The position numbers were made by a program, and so were the translations under genes. The notes under the pieces were generated by a model. It did no database searches and was not told where the DNA came from. It saw only the letters and a list, made by a program, of their open reading frames with translations. Below, in pieces: positions 12,831 through 25,491 of a stretch of 64,000 nt of DNA. This stretch comes from Cylicocyclus nassatus (Eukaryota; Nematoda; Chromadorea; Rhabditida; Strongylidae). The DNA lies in assembly GCA_958299035.1 (NCBI GenBank), contig CATQJL010000223.1, positions 46,426,162 to 46,490,161 on the forward strand. Reading direction: 5' to 3'. How positions within the stretch are numbered: position 1 is the stretch's first letter; every line of letters begins with the position of its first letter.

Positions 12831-15303
12831 ACAAAAAAAATAGAGAACAAGAGGGTGATGTAGTTATGAATGCAAACAGAACCAATGGTATGTTGAAATG
12901 GCATGGTTTCTAAGCCTTTCGGTTTCTTCGTTAAATTAAAGTATTTGCTTTGGCATCACAGTTTTCGCTGCCAAACCAAACAACTCTCCCTAACAATTTG
13001 TTTCCACCTAATCAAGAGGATCCGGCATGAGAGTGGCTAATGAAACCCAAAAAACAATTTCGCTTTTGCCGCCTTCAAATTGTTTGATCCTATTCTTGAT
13101 CGCGGCAACCGCGTGACCCGTTTCAGGTGGAGCGCGCACTCCGACACCGACCTCGTTGCTATTTTGGGTAAAAAGCAAAAAGAGGACGAACTTTCAAACC
13201 AAAATTCGTCAAATTACTATTCGTCAAACAAAATGTTGAACAGATTTAGGTAAAAATTATGAAAATGTGAACTGGATGTTTCCAAACTCAGGGCGGGCGG
13301 TAGTTGCCAACCAAAATTGGAAAAAATTGAGCATGCACTTTATTCACATACTTTTTACGTATAATTTCGCATTTTGTTCTTTCAAAATAAGCATATACAC
13401 ACCAATTCTGGAGCCGTGTTGTTAACTGTGCGTTGCAAACGAGTCAGTCTTCTACTTTTCATTGGTAAAAAGTTTTTGAAAAAGGCTTGCCACAGTATAA
13501 TCTTGTATCATATGATGTAGCGTAGGCCTAGAATAGTAGATAGATTTATTGGCTTGCGTACGTTTCGGCGTCTCCGCCTTTTTCAGAGCCATTCGAAGAT
13601 GTTCACAATTCATCCTCCCAAATGCTTCGTTTTCAGCAAAGAGGTATCACTTAACAGCCTAAGGGCCAAAGCAAACGAAAACGCTGATAGAGTTAGCGCT
13701 CACCTTATAGCTTTGCGGATGAGAGGAAGCAACCACTGAGCAAAGCTGCGCCGCTATTGATAAGGCTACTGTTACGTTAATCACTCTCCGCGCTTGATTC
13801 GAACCCTAGAAGTAGAAATCCATAAAGGGTCTGGAAGGGTGCCAGCTCGTTTATGACGGCAATGCATTCTTCTTTTCTATTCATTTTTGGATATCGAGAG
13901 CAAATCCACATCCCTCAAGTGTCTTGCTTCTATAGTTTGGGGCTCGGGCGATAAAATGATGGCCAGAAGAACGCTATATATGTGGTCCACTGTCTGGAAT
14001 CCTGGAGTTCCTTCTTTGAGGTCTGTACGTACTTTTCTTTGGTCACACCTATACATAAAGTGTGACGGGATTTTATGATGAGTCTTAATGTGATATAACG
14101 ACCTTTAGAAACCAACTTTCCCAGAAGTAGTGTTCGAAACCAATATTTTATTATGGCAAAAACATGTTCCAAGCCTGTATTATCTTACTACGACGAGGCG
14201 GTGTTTCCGACGGTGAAGGTGAATTAAGTTCAAGCATAAGGCAACAAAAGCTCAGGCAGCTTGGCCACGGTTTTGATGGCCCCAATTTCTCTTCTCTGAA
14301 ATAGTTCTGCCTCAATTTTTATGTCAATTGTTGACGCAATATAGATGCAACATTGGTTGAACGTATTTTGCCTTCATGATTTGGTGGTCCATGGATTAAA
14401 AACTTCACGGTAAAAAGCGCGGAGTCGAAATTATGACAACACTTTTGATTTGACCATTGTTGAAAAGATATGATGTAAATTCTAAAATAGATAAGAATAG
14501 GGTATCCTTTGGCCTGAGCCAAGGTCTTGATTCTTTTGGTATTGAAAGGAAGTTATTGTTTGAAGTGTCGCTCAAACGTTACGAAACACATGATACTGAG
14601 GGGCTTGTTGAATTCAAAAAGATGCTGACTATGGAATTTATATCCATTCCACTTGGCCCGCCTCTTTGGTAAGCTTACGGTAGGTGTACTTTGAGAGATG
14701 AAGTTTTTGTGTTTGCTGGAAATGCGACAGTGGACTTAGTTGTATGCTGTGCACCGGATTACCACTTTGCAATGATCTCACTACCGTGAAGTTATCATTG
14801 AAATTTGCCGGTCTTTTCTTCTTCATCATGCCCGATCGTAGTATATCCTCTAATTTTTTTTGACGATTTGGAGTCTTAGGCCCCTACGCACTAACATCAA
14901 CTCTGCTCGCACTAAACGAAAGTTTAGTCGTCTATTATATGTCCCTGCAATGGCGACAACTCAATGCTATAATGTGCTTTTGGCGCACCTTTGAGTGCAT
15001 TGAAATGCATAAATAAATAAATTTTAAATGATATTTTTATGAATGCCGTTCTTATTGCTTCGCGCGCGTTTAGACGGCTATAGAAAACACACTGCCATTG
15101 TTTGCAGCAATGCTGTAGCCAGCGCAAGATATTGACCTCTAAATAAACTAGACCACATTCAATACCCATTTGTACATTGCAATTGCGCTTGAAAGTCAAG
15201 TTGCAGATTGAAAGCGGATATCGGAAATAGGATTGCTTATTAGACAGGTGTTTTGTTAGCCAATCTTGTCAGCATCACTCTTGCTTGCTGCATATAACCC
15301 AAG
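12831..15303. other. No supported gene
   Basis: Holds the third copy of the roughly 220-bp dispersed repeat (13300-13510) and a relic of the TTAGGCCC MITE near 14876-14905. Scattered short frames on both strands are not supported by splice sites or motifs. Confidence 0.4.
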
Positions 15304-16353
15304 ATGATAGAATGTGGTGATTTAGACCCTCACCCAGTTGCATATCGAAGCTTTCTAATGTTTTTGTCAGCGATAACTCCGCTAATAAACGCATATGCTA
15401 TATTCTGCATTGTGAAAAAATCTACAAAGCAAATGGCTTCATATAAATGGTGGCTGCTCACTTACCAACTATTCTCCACGGCTTTTGACTTTGTGTACAC
15501 GACGCTTCTCATGCCTGTCATGCTCTTTCCTACCATGATGGCTTACGCGGACTCATACATAGCAAGGTGGATATCTTTATCTACGGTGACCGGTATTCGT
15601 ATATTCGCATTTTTTCTCGTACTATTGCTATCTACCATCATAAATTTGTTTATATACCGATGCTATGTGGTGATCCCTCAAAACCATGTCTTCAAAAGGT
15701 TTTTAGGAGGTAAACATTGAATAGAAAAAAGGCTCATTTTTCTTTCAAAAAGGCTGTATTGATCTTTTTTTTACTGTTTGCCTAATCTAATCTGATTTGA
15801 GGCCCGTGGATACACGCAGCTGTGCTTATCACCTGCTGTGCTCCTAGTTTCGTAGCGTTTATAGACTTTGTGCCTGATCAAGTACAAGCCAGAGAGAAGG
15901 TCTTACAGGTTACTATCTTTTGCTTCTACATTCAGTAGTTTCGAAAATAGCGTCTTCATGCAAAACATCCAGTTTTTTTGCAGGAGTACTCCTGTGCAAG
16001 AGCAGTGGTTAATGAACCTCGCCTACTAATTTTGAGTCGGGATCATTTCTATCAAACTTTCATTATCGGAGTCACAATTGACTTTTTTGGAGCTATTCTT
16101 GTGCTTTGTACGCTGTCATTATCATACTACTTTCTCAGACAAACAAATCACATGTCGCGAAAAACACGACTTATGCAAAGACGATACCTGTTTTTACTCT
16201 GCATCCAGGTAAGTTTTGCAAATGGATGTTCGCAGTTAGCTACCGCTGTTAGTTATTGCTGCATTTAGGTTTCAGTTCCCGCTGTCACACTTGGTACACC
16301 CATCGGCGGATTTCTCATAATATGGTTTGCGATGTCAGTTCCCATTGGACAAG
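15304..16353 (+). CDS. Serpentine chemoreceptor, srh-like (7TM GPCR), 3' incomplete
   Basis: Four exons splice cleanly: 15304-15709, 15802-15908, 15984-16208 and 16269-16353, giving 274 codons in one frame with GT..AG introns of 60-92 bp. The product is hydrophobic and multi-pass. Features seen: ATG with the TM1 region (residues about 13-35), TM2-TM3 with LMPVMLFP, the motif P-D-Q (VPDQVQ, in the loop after TM4), a TM5 block, then RKTRLMQRRYLFLLCIQVSV leading into TM6 and a TM7 start. The PDQ and LQ(R/K)..L...IQ..(I/V)P pattern is typical of nematode Srh/Str-type chemoreceptors, which sit in sensory cilia. Family members are usually about 330 residues. The final exon, with the expected PYR-type tail, was not found in the next kilobase, which is repeat DNA, so the gene may be truncated. 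Confidence 0.75.
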
Positions 16354-16479
16354 GTGAGAAAGTCAGAATTTATATTAGTTGGCGTTACAGTTCTTGCGTA
16401 ATTTCAACGATCAAAAACTTTTCGTAGAGTAAATCTAAATTGATGGTTCATGTCACAAAAATAGAGGAAGCCTTGCGCT

Positions 16480-17250
16480 CCATAACATATGGGCTTTTGG
16501 TATGTAGGGACAATTTATAGATTTAACGGATGTTTATGCTTAACATTTTATAACTTGGCCACGAAAACGAAGTTTTTAAAAATAGCACTTCAAATTGCGT
16601 TTTTGAGTCTGATGCTAGAAAATCGCGAAGTGCAGCTAGTTAGCCCAAAAAATCTATAAAACCTTACGCATCAAATGTCCATATGTTATTTTGGCAGGCT
16701 TTAAATTCGTTTGAAAAAGCAAAGTCAAAAAACTGGAAAAATGTCATTTTACAGGAAAATCCCCTTATTGCTATAGCTTTTTCACAAAAAAAAACAGTTT
16801 GGAACTAGAATTTGGCCCTAGTGCCTAATTAGAACACTATGACGTTTTTTGGAGGGTCAAACAATATTTCTGCTGAAAAAAGGTATTATGATAAGGGAAT
16901 TTTTCCTGGAAATACTCTTTTCAAAAATTTGTTTTGCATTACCATAGAACCTTGAAGCCTGCTGCAATAAAAATATGGGCTTTTGGTATGTAGGAACATT
17001 TTATAGGTTTATTGGGCTAGCTAGCCCTCTCGACGATTTTCTAGCACCAAACTCAAGATCGCAGAATTTGATGCACCATTTTTGAAAGCTTTGTTCTTAG
17101 TGGCTAAATTATATAGCGTTACGCTTGAACATCTGTTAAGGAGCGGAAAGTTTTATCTATTATTGTGAGAGTGAGCCATCAATCTAGGTCTACTCTTTGA
17201 ATCATAGAATTTCGTTTGTTTTACGCAAAACCTTTCGCGTCAACCTAATA
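16480..17250. repeat. Inverted repeats around an atatgggcttttggtatgtagg block, plus a mariner-type end
   Basis: aacatatgggcttttggtatgtaggg at about 16485 is inverted at about 16650-16690, and a third copy lies at 16973. A minus-strand mariner-like end (ttaggttgacgcgaaaggttttgcg in pieces) finishes near 17248. This repeat DNA fills the intron or flank after the last visible receptor exon. Confidence 0.5.
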
Positions 17251-18224
17251 TTATTAAACTGTCCCGTAATAGTTCGCTTTGACAATATATGTGCCGTTCC
17301 CCAGCTTATAATCCGCTCCTTATAAGCCGCACTCATCGGAGCGTACAATGGCACGAAAACGCCCTGAAAACAATGTTTTTGAACAAACAAAGCAAATTTG
17401 GTACTCCTCGCTGCCCATGCTAATGCCTTAAAGTATTTCTTTACTCCTTTCAGAGATTCCGACGATATTGCGGGTGTTCGGGTCGTATTTTCTTTTCTCA
17501 AGGATACAATGGAGTTGGCGGCGCTTTCTTTAGTTCTCTTTGAATTGTACTAATGTTAAAGCGAGCTATCTTCGATTATAATGATACTGCTGCTACTTTT
17601 CAACGGTGCTTTCAATGCTTTTGCAATAAGGAGCAAAAGCAGGAAGTTATCTTCGAGCTACTAGTTAAAAAGATTAATCGTCTGCTTGTACAACTTCGCG
17701 CAACTTTGCTTGTACAACCGTCTTCGCACATTAGCCCGCTCGCGACGAAAGACGGCTTATAAGCCGGAAAATAGGGTAATTCTTCAACAAATGTAGCTTA
17801 GCCAAGATCTTCTTTGTAGAAAGGCAGGTCCCAAACCTCTACTCTTGCATATTAATTCTTAAAAATCTTTATCGATAATAAATGGCAATTATGTCTTTAT
17901 ATGGTTAGCCTTCTGAAAACTGCTTTTTTGAGTTTCGTTCTCAGCCTGTAGTAAGTCCACAGTGAGTTTGGTAAGTAAAAAATTTTGAACGGAACGCATA
18001 CAAGTTTTGACTACATCGCGAGCCACTTGGACGTTGTGACAAGTATTTTTTGAATTTATGTAATGAATGTGAGAGTTGTCTGCTACAAATTGATACGAAT
18101 TTCGCAAGTAGAGAGGGACGTTTGACAAGATCGTGATCAATGTGACTAGCACCTTTGGAGCCCCGGGAAACGGCATCTTACGAAATTAGGAGATTTTACA
18201 TCAATCATCGTCTCGTAGCTGTTT
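17251..18224. other. Possible minus-strand coding DNA, unrecognised
   Basis: Minus-strand open frames at 17202-17501 and 17889-18176 have protein-like composition (for example KGVKKYFKALAWAARSTKFA and ARDVVKTCMRSVQNFLLTKL), but show no motif I recognise and are not linked by clear splice sites. They could be exons of one gene or old mobile-element relics. Confidence 0.2.
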
Positions 18225-18353
18225 TTGTATATATAAGCTCCTGCAAGACGAAGGCGGTCGGCTCGATGTGCAACGCGGCTGCGACACTGCTGCGTCACAG
18301 CCACGTCGCACATCGAACCGACCGCCTTCGTCCTGCAGGGGCTTATACCCATA
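18225..18353. mobile_element. Hairpin MITE, about 129 bp, GC-rich arms
   Basis: Arms of about 54 bp pair almost perfectly: tataagctcctgcaagacg with cgtcctgcaggggcttata, and gaaggcggtcgg with ccgaccgccttc. The loop is about 12 bases. Flanks GTATA and TATAC extend the symmetry. No coding capacity. Confidence 0.8.
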
Positions 18354-21300
18354 CTTTGCCGAGAAGCGAATTGTGCCCATTTTTTGTCAAATTTGGATGA
18401 AGTTTTCGAATACCTTGCTTCAAGATTTGCTGCTTTATTTAAACTAAATATCATGTTGTCAAATGCATTCAACAGGCCACGCTTAATGAACTCAAAAACA
18501 TAACAGCATATGACTTTTTGCTGCTACAAAAAAATTCTCAATACATTCATTATTGGTTCTGAAAACGAATATGGCATAGCTACGCAGAGAATGAGATAGA
18601 TGCTTTCTCCTTGAGCCATCTTCTTGTTGGTTTCGAACTGAATTACGTGCATTATCACGCAGAGGGCATTATCAGTGTTTGTCAGCGGATTAAGCTGGAG
18701 TAGCTAGGTTATCTGCAATCTAAATATGTGAATTGTGCAGTGCAAGCGACGCGAGCAGACTCGCTCACTTGTATAAATCAACTATAAGCTGTTCTGAACA
18801 GACCATTTGACCCAGACCATACACCACCTTATAAGGGAAGGGCGTTTGATCGAAGTGGTTTTTAGAGAAAAGATTCGTACTATCTTAAGGGTAGGAATGA
18901 TTCCAAAGCTGCCTTCCTTATCTGCGGAGGGTTTCTGTGCAAGACGATACCAGGGTTTGTAGATGCAAAGAATTGAAAGAGCTGTAAGATAAGAACTATA
19001 GGGTGCAGCAAAAGTTGTTGAGCCGAATTTGGAGTACTGTAAATCACTAAAATAGTTGCGTTTCTTTTTTTTAATTCTATGCCACATGATGCTGCAATCC
19101 TTCACAAAATACATGTTACCTAGCTGAAAATGGCATTTTATGATATAACTAGAGATGCGCTAATATCTTATAACCCTTTGATGCGTAAAATGCGGAGAAG
19201 GTTGTGCGCCATCACATTGTAGTATTGCGTTTGCCAGGTATTCTCGCGGGAACGGAAAATGGAAGTTTGCGAATGTTACCTGCGTGTCAGCAACCATCTG
19301 CCTTTGGAACAAATCTGACAGGTAGGAGAGCGCAACAGGCACCGAGACCAAGGCTATGTGCGGCATACGTCTTCTAAATGAGAATCGACTGAAGTTTCGG
19401 TCAAGGAACACTTTTTATACTTTCAAACGATAATACTCCGCTTTCATTCTCACAAATGAGCCAAATTCCCAGGATGTGACGCATACACGCCTTTATTTAG
19501 CATCACAGTAATTTTATTCCCAAACACTGCAAAAAATTTTTTTGAAAGTATGCTAGAAAAAAGCTTGCTCTATCCTGCTGCTAAGGAAATCAAGTGAGTA
19601 CATGCGAAAAGCAATCCTCCATCAAAAGTGGGATGCATATATAGAGAAATATGAGTTTTGCTGGTTCGCAGTTTGATCACTGCCACAAGAGGAATAGAAG
19701 AGCTTTTCAAACCTCATCTATTTTTGAATCACATTGTTACAATTGCTAAATAGTCGACCTTGTGATGCAATCCTTAAAATATCAGCATCATGAGTTTTTT
19801 TTTTGGTGAGTGCTGGAGATGACTTCTACGGCGCTATAGTCGGCATTTGCGGATCAGCTTCCACGAATGCCTAGATACTGGAAGAAGAAAAAAGCCACAG
19901 GCATAGTGCACGGACTGCCTATTGTAGGCACAAAACGCTTTCAATCTATTTCGGACACACATCGTCGCAAACAAGTTAGTCTAAAAATCGAATGCGGTCC
20001 AAGAATATTGCATTGGCCAGGATATTGACTAGACCTAAAATTGAATTGTTCCTGTATGCTTATACGCTATCTGAAATGATGAGTAAGCTCCAGTGCTTTC
20101 GTATTTGCTGAAAAGCAACCGAAATCGCTTGAATGCAGGTTGTAGCAAAGCTGATTTCAATGCGTTTTCAAGTTGAAAAAATCTGATAGTCTGCTCATTT
20201 GCCTGCATCACCCTTTGAGTAAGAGTAATTCTTTACGTTTTGATGGTTTACATACAAAAAATTAGATACAAAGTATCTTGTTGCTTTTGCAGAACTGTAC
20301 TTACGGGTTAATTAGAAGTCGAAGTGAAATCCAAGCAAGCTGCCCACCATTGATGCAGCATTCAACGCTCCTTTGTAGACGAAGTTATTAGCAGTTTTAC
20401 GAAGAAATCGTACTTATAAATGCCGAAGGTGAGCACTGTTGCACTTTCAGGTCACTTTAGGCTCTAAGTATATAAAGTAACCTAGCGCATGTTTTGGCCC
20501 AGCATTAAAACGAATATGGCCTTGTACTGCTAAATTTGCGCTTTGCATGCACGTCTCAGCAAAATAACGGCTTTTACGGCTCATGACTTCGCCCACATAG
20601 GCGCTAAGCAGATATGGAATAGAGTTTCGAAGTTAGCGTATTCTGCATATAGTCGTATGCCGCCTGTTTAGATTGGCCACTTCGTTTCGAACATTTCCTT
20701 GGAAGCATATCGAGAAAGCAGAAACGGTCGAAAAAATAGAGCGTGTTCAGAGTACAAATTTATCGAATCATGTCCCATTCGAGTGTCAAAGTGTTACTAT
20801 TGGTCTGATATACGGAACCAATACCGTATTCAATGATCCTTCTCGAATCTTCCATAGACGCTATTTGGCGTTGAGTTTAGATTCTCGCAAATACTTGCAG
20901 TTCTTTTCTCCCATATCCTAAATCTTTATCGTTTACATTCCACACATATGCGTCTAAGGTTAGGTTAAGCTCGACAAAAACGGTCAAAACTTTGTCAGAT
21001 ATTTCGTAATCGATCCATATCGTGCACAAACACGCCTGTGACGTGCGAAACGGATTACGTGATTCTCCTATGGAACATGGAACTGAAAGCAGTCATCTTT
21101 AATAATTTGTTCCTACATTCTCTTCTTATTGTGCAGTTTGTTAGCGCCCACAAACGGAATAACTATCGAAAACAATTTCTGTTTCTGGCTTCACTACACC
21201 TCTGGGTTCTTTCGCAAGAGAATCTCCCAACCAATTTGACCAATTCCGTACCAATAAGTTCCTCCCTTAATCGCTTTCAGAATTGCGACATCGAGCTGGC

Positions 21301-22049
21301 TGTTCTGCAAAAAAAAAATAACTTAGAGAACAGAGCGCAATCAGAATACAAGCTTTGCGCTCAGATAGTATGATGTGACTCATTGTTGAGAGGGACAAAG
21401 ATATAAAAACTCGTTTTCGTACTCCGAAACTGGGGATTGAATAATGGCTTGCCTATACATATGCAAGATCGTTGACAGAAGCAGGGAACGGACAACCGCC
21501 CGATTGGCGATGCTGCAAGTGTTGTTGGCAGATTTGACTAGAGCAAAATTGAATAGGCGTTATAAGCTGGCAAAAGCACCAATGGATAGAAGCGCTGAAA
21601 TCAGGGTCGTGCAGCTAGTAATTCAACGTGATTACGATTGCAAGTCAAATAATGACGCATATTGTATACCTAAATCTACAAACAGAAATGATGTACTAAC
21701 AAAGAAAGCAATTCATTCTCGCCGGGAAAAAGAAACATCACGTTACTAGTTCGGGCTCAAGCAGTTGGCTAGAAAACTGAAACCCGGACTTCTGAACATG
21801 AATTTAGAAAGTTGCCGGAAAGGGAATGTGAACATTGAAAAAGCACGCAACTAGCTTGCAACTACATAACAAGTATACGTCCGTACAGCTACAATAAGCT
21901 AGTATTTGCTGAGATAGATTCATAAAGATGCCAACATGCAAGCTGTCCTGTGTTGTTTAAGAGGTTGCCAAATCGTCTCACGCCTGGCGTATGTCATAGT
22001 CTTAGTTAGCTAGATAGTCTGTGCTTGCGATGTTTGGGCATTGCCTTGA
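18354..22049. other. No supported gene
   Basis: Open frames at 18782-19114 (-), 19160-19411 (-), 20673-20921 (+), 21038-21373 (+) and 21444-21749 (+) show no recognised domain. The 19160-19411 frame has an upstream TATAAAA, and a possible splice donor after the codons VADTQ, but no partner exon was identified. Confidence 0.35.
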
Positions 22050-23380
22050 TTGCATTGCATTGCATTGATTGTGCTACATTCAGCCTATATGGGCGCTTCT
22101 ATATATGACGCACATGATAGCCATACCAATTTGTTTGAGCTTACTTGATTATGCAGCGCTTGTCCCCTTGCAGGAGTTCAATTGTCGTTCTCGGAACACA
22201 GCGACCGGTAGTTTCAGGCACATCCACGTTTTTGCTGACAATACGCACTGTTTAGTTGCTTATCGAAAATTCCTCGGTCTCCATCACCAGTGCGTCCTAT
22301 TTCAATGTTGCTTTCTTCTTCCGTGTTAGAGAAATGGCAGCGTATAATTTCATCAGTATCCATTATTGCTAATTAAGAGTTTTCTCAATGGTCTTGTTTG
22401 CTTTCCTCTCCATTTCCATCTTAGTGATGCCTGTCTGATCTTTGGGGTGCACTCTTTCCCGTTCTCAGCACAATGGATACAACCTCCACTTGGCAATTGT
22501 AGTTTTTTTTGCAACAAGTCCATTAGTACAGTACTAATCCATACTGCTCCAGAAATAATATTCTGGGTTGGCAACCATTTGTGGCATATGCGTTTTTCTT
22601 TGATCTCCGTTAACCGGACTTACCATGTAATCGTCATGCCACCCACCGACTAACAAAACTTGTCGCATTGCCATCCCAGATCATCATGTCTGGTTTGTTA
22701 TGTCGTAGCTGTTCCTTTGTTGTTATCGGAGTATTCGATGAATAAGCACTTTGTTTTTGCTTATCACTTGTCCATCTTCTTAAGAGACCGCAGGCTCTGT
22801 GTTTAGACTGTATCTCTTCATGGTTCCATCGTAGATAAATTTTGTCATCGCATCATCTCGCTCAGTCACGAGGTTCGTCCTCCACTGGACACATGCTGAA
22901 TATGTGCTGTATCGTTTCGTCTTCTGCACATCCCGCTCCATTTATGTTGCGCGCAGGCATTCCGATTTCTACATTTGCATAGGTTTGTCATTCTTGGTAC
23001 GCTCATGTTAACAGTAGCTCTTGCAATGCTAACATGTTCTTAGCAGTTTGGGAAGCTGATTCTTTGTTTAGACGTAGCAATTAGTCCTTAATGGATAGTG
23101 CAATGCCTATCCGGCTTGGGATTCGCAACTCTATTTGTAGCCTCCTTTCCCTTCTACTTTTGTAAATGGTGTTTCTACCATATGCTGTGTAGATGCCTTA
23201 TCGCTTTGGCTGCTGTCCGTGTTTCCGGGTGTTCCCTCTGTTGTCTATTGCATCTTTGCTTCGTTGGTGCATTTCTGCCATTTTGGTTATATGAAAGCTC
23301 TTGCAAGTCGCAACAAAGTGTGTCTCTTCCTAGCTTAGCCCTCAGAAGGAAAAAATTTGATTTTTCCATGGCTCTCAAGA
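22050..23380 (-). pseudogene. Relic of the 3' end of a non-LTR retrotransposon ORF
   Basis: Read on the minus strand, conceptual translation with frameshifts gives, in order, LNKESASQTAKNMLALQE, then CAEDETIQHIFSMCP, then a DDKIYLRW segment and HNKPDMMIWDG. The C..DET..HI...CP pattern followed by R-H-N and then N(R/K)PD..(I/V)WD is the C-terminal layout of many LINE polyproteins downstream of the reverse transcriptase. The RT domain itself is not visible in the window. Several in-frame stops and frameshifts make this a dead copy. Confidence 0.6.
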
Positions 23381-23632
23381 TGCTAACAGGAAGAGCAAAA
23401 TTGAGTTTTCAAAACTTTTCTGACCTTTACAACTTCAAAACTAGAGAGGTTCACTAAAACTAAGAGCTCTCAAGACAAAATCGCTTTCCAGGCCCAATTT
23501 TTTCACTGCGAGGATAATTTCCGATTCTGACAGGCTACTGGCACAAGATGCTCATCAGAAGACATTAGCTAAATTTATTACTACAAACCGTCGTCGTCTT
23601 TCTTGAAACAGTACTCTGCGTTGATACCACTG

Positions 23633-23636
<4 letters not shown>

Positions 23637-23688
<52 letters not shown>
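23637..23688. repeat. (TA)n microsatellite, 52 bp
   Basis: Pure TA repeat directly abutting the TTAGG end of the next foldback. TA is the mariner target, so this tract probably marks insertion sites. Confidence 0.95.
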
Positions 23689-23692
<4 letters not shown>

Positions 23693-24708
23693 GTCGTTCC
23701 GAAAGTTCTTTCCGTTTTTTCAACCTATCATAAAAACACGAGGAATGAAGATAGGGAAACGCATCAGGCACTATCCGACGCAGCTTTTCTTCCTCTTTTC
23801 AACTGTCATATTCGTGTGCCGCTTGCTTTTGTGATCCGTGAGATAATGTCTGAAATTTCGAACCCATGGTTTTCACGGTGTCCAACTTTGGCAATTTTTC
23901 ACATCCTTCTTTTTTGACTTTTGGAAAAGCTTCAATAGCACTCGGATAGAGTATACAAAGTGCAATTTAATGGAATTTTTTTGGCGACTTCAACTGGCTT
24001 CTTAGTATTTTTTGAGATAATTTTTCCAGAAGTCCTCACTTTTTCGAAGTCACAAAAAACAAAAAGGCTCCAAACATCAACAAATCTTCGGATTCCGGCA
24101 CTTTCAAAAGTCGTTTATGATTTTCCATTATTTTTACAAAGTAACTCAGTGTTTACCGCTCCGAAATATAAGATTTCGCTTTTCGCGTGTACACCATTAG
24201 GCGGGTTCAAAATCAAGATATGGAAATTTTATCGTCAAAAACTCCCACAAATTGGGAAGAAAAATACTCAATAGAAAGAGGAGGAAAAGCTGCATCGAAT
24301 GACACCTTAGTTGTGCGCTTTTTTATGTTCTATGATTCTTGGCATCACCAAAAGCGGAATTTGATAGCATCAGAAAAATATTTCTAAAGATTTTTTAAGG
24401 CTAGCCATAGGCGCCGAAAAATTGCATTAAATCGCACTTTGTTTGCTCTATCTGACTGCTATCAAAGCTTCTCCAAAAGTCAAAAAAGAAGATCGTGAAA
24501 ATTCGCCAAAGTTGGACATGGTAAAAACCATTAGTTCGAAATTTCGACCATTATCTCACAGAGCACAAGGGCAAGCGGCACACGAATATGACAGTTGAAA
24601 AGAGGAAGAAAAGCTGCGTCGGATAGTGCCTGATGCGTTTCCCTACCTTCATTCCTCGTGTTTTTATGATAGGTTGAAAAAACGGAAAGAACTTTCGGAA
24701 CGACCTAA
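23689..24708. mobile_element. Mariner-type foldback, TTAGGTCGTTCC family, 1020 bp
   Basis: TTAGGTCGTTCCGAAAGTTC at the left, exact inverse at the right. Arms of several hundred bp pair (for example gataggttgaaaaaacgg against ccgttttttcaacctatc). TTAGGT plus a TA flank fits the Tc1/mariner superfamily. No transposase frame: the element is non-autonomous. Related copies: 2226-2870 (half) and 36141-39194 (interrupted). Confidence 0.88.
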
Positions 24709-24712
24709 TATA

Positions 24713-25416
24713 TTAGGTTGGTGCAAAAGTTCTTTCCGCCCAAATTCAAAAATTCATAACTTGTTAAATTCTCAACGAAACTGCAAGATCTAAATTTTGC
24801 TTAAGAGAGAAACTCATGCTCTTTGCATCTGTACCTGAACTGTTCGTTAAAGTTTACAACTTAAGAAGACAGAAGCTTAGAATCAAAATCACTCAAAATT
24901 TGAATTTTTCGTGTAGGGTCGTAAAAAATCGGAAATCTGCAACAAAAATCGAAGCAGTCAGTATTGTAGGATCTTTCACCAGCTCTTTCTAACGGTGCAA
25001 AGTTTGCGCTGATTGAGCGCCTCTATCAAAAGTTATGAATTTCGAGCAAGCAATACAAAAGGGCGAATTTGATTTATTTTGGCATTTTTCAGGAAAATCA
25101 TAACTTTTCATAGAGACGCTCAATCAGCGCAAACTTTGCACCGTTAGGAAGAGCTGGTGAAAGAACCTACAATCCTGACTGCTCCGATTTTTGTTGCAGA
25201 TTTCCGATTTTTTATGACCCTACACGAAAAATTCAAATTTTGAGTGATGTTGGTTTTGAGCTTCTATCTCCTTAAGTTGTAAGCTTTAACGAACACAGGT
25301 ACAGATGCAAATAGCATGAGTTTCTCTCTTAAGCAAAATTTAGATATTGCAGTTTCGTTGAGAATTCAACAAGTTATGAATTTTTGAATTTGGGCGGAAA
25401 GAACTTTTGCACCAAC

Positions 25417-25420
<4 letters not shown>
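24713..25420. mobile_element. Mariner-type foldback with Hsmar1-like ends, 708 bp
   Basis: The ends read TTAGGTTGGTGCAAAAGTT, then CTTTCCG. These 19 bases equal the known start of the human mariner Hsmar1 and its MITE MADE1. Arms of about 350 bp pair along their length. It follows the previous element after only TATA. Confidence 0.88.

Positions 25421-25490
<70 letters not shown>
25421..25490. repeat. (TA)n microsatellite, 70 bp
   Basis: TA repeat with two TG interruptions, between two foldbacks. The second copy at 29388-29455 is 2 bp shorter. Confidence 0.95.

Positions 25491-25491
<1 letters not shown>

Noticed and set aside
13785..13815. tRNA-like B box (ggttcgaatc, minus strand)
   Set aside because: The surrounding bases do not form a T arm, acceptor stem or A box.
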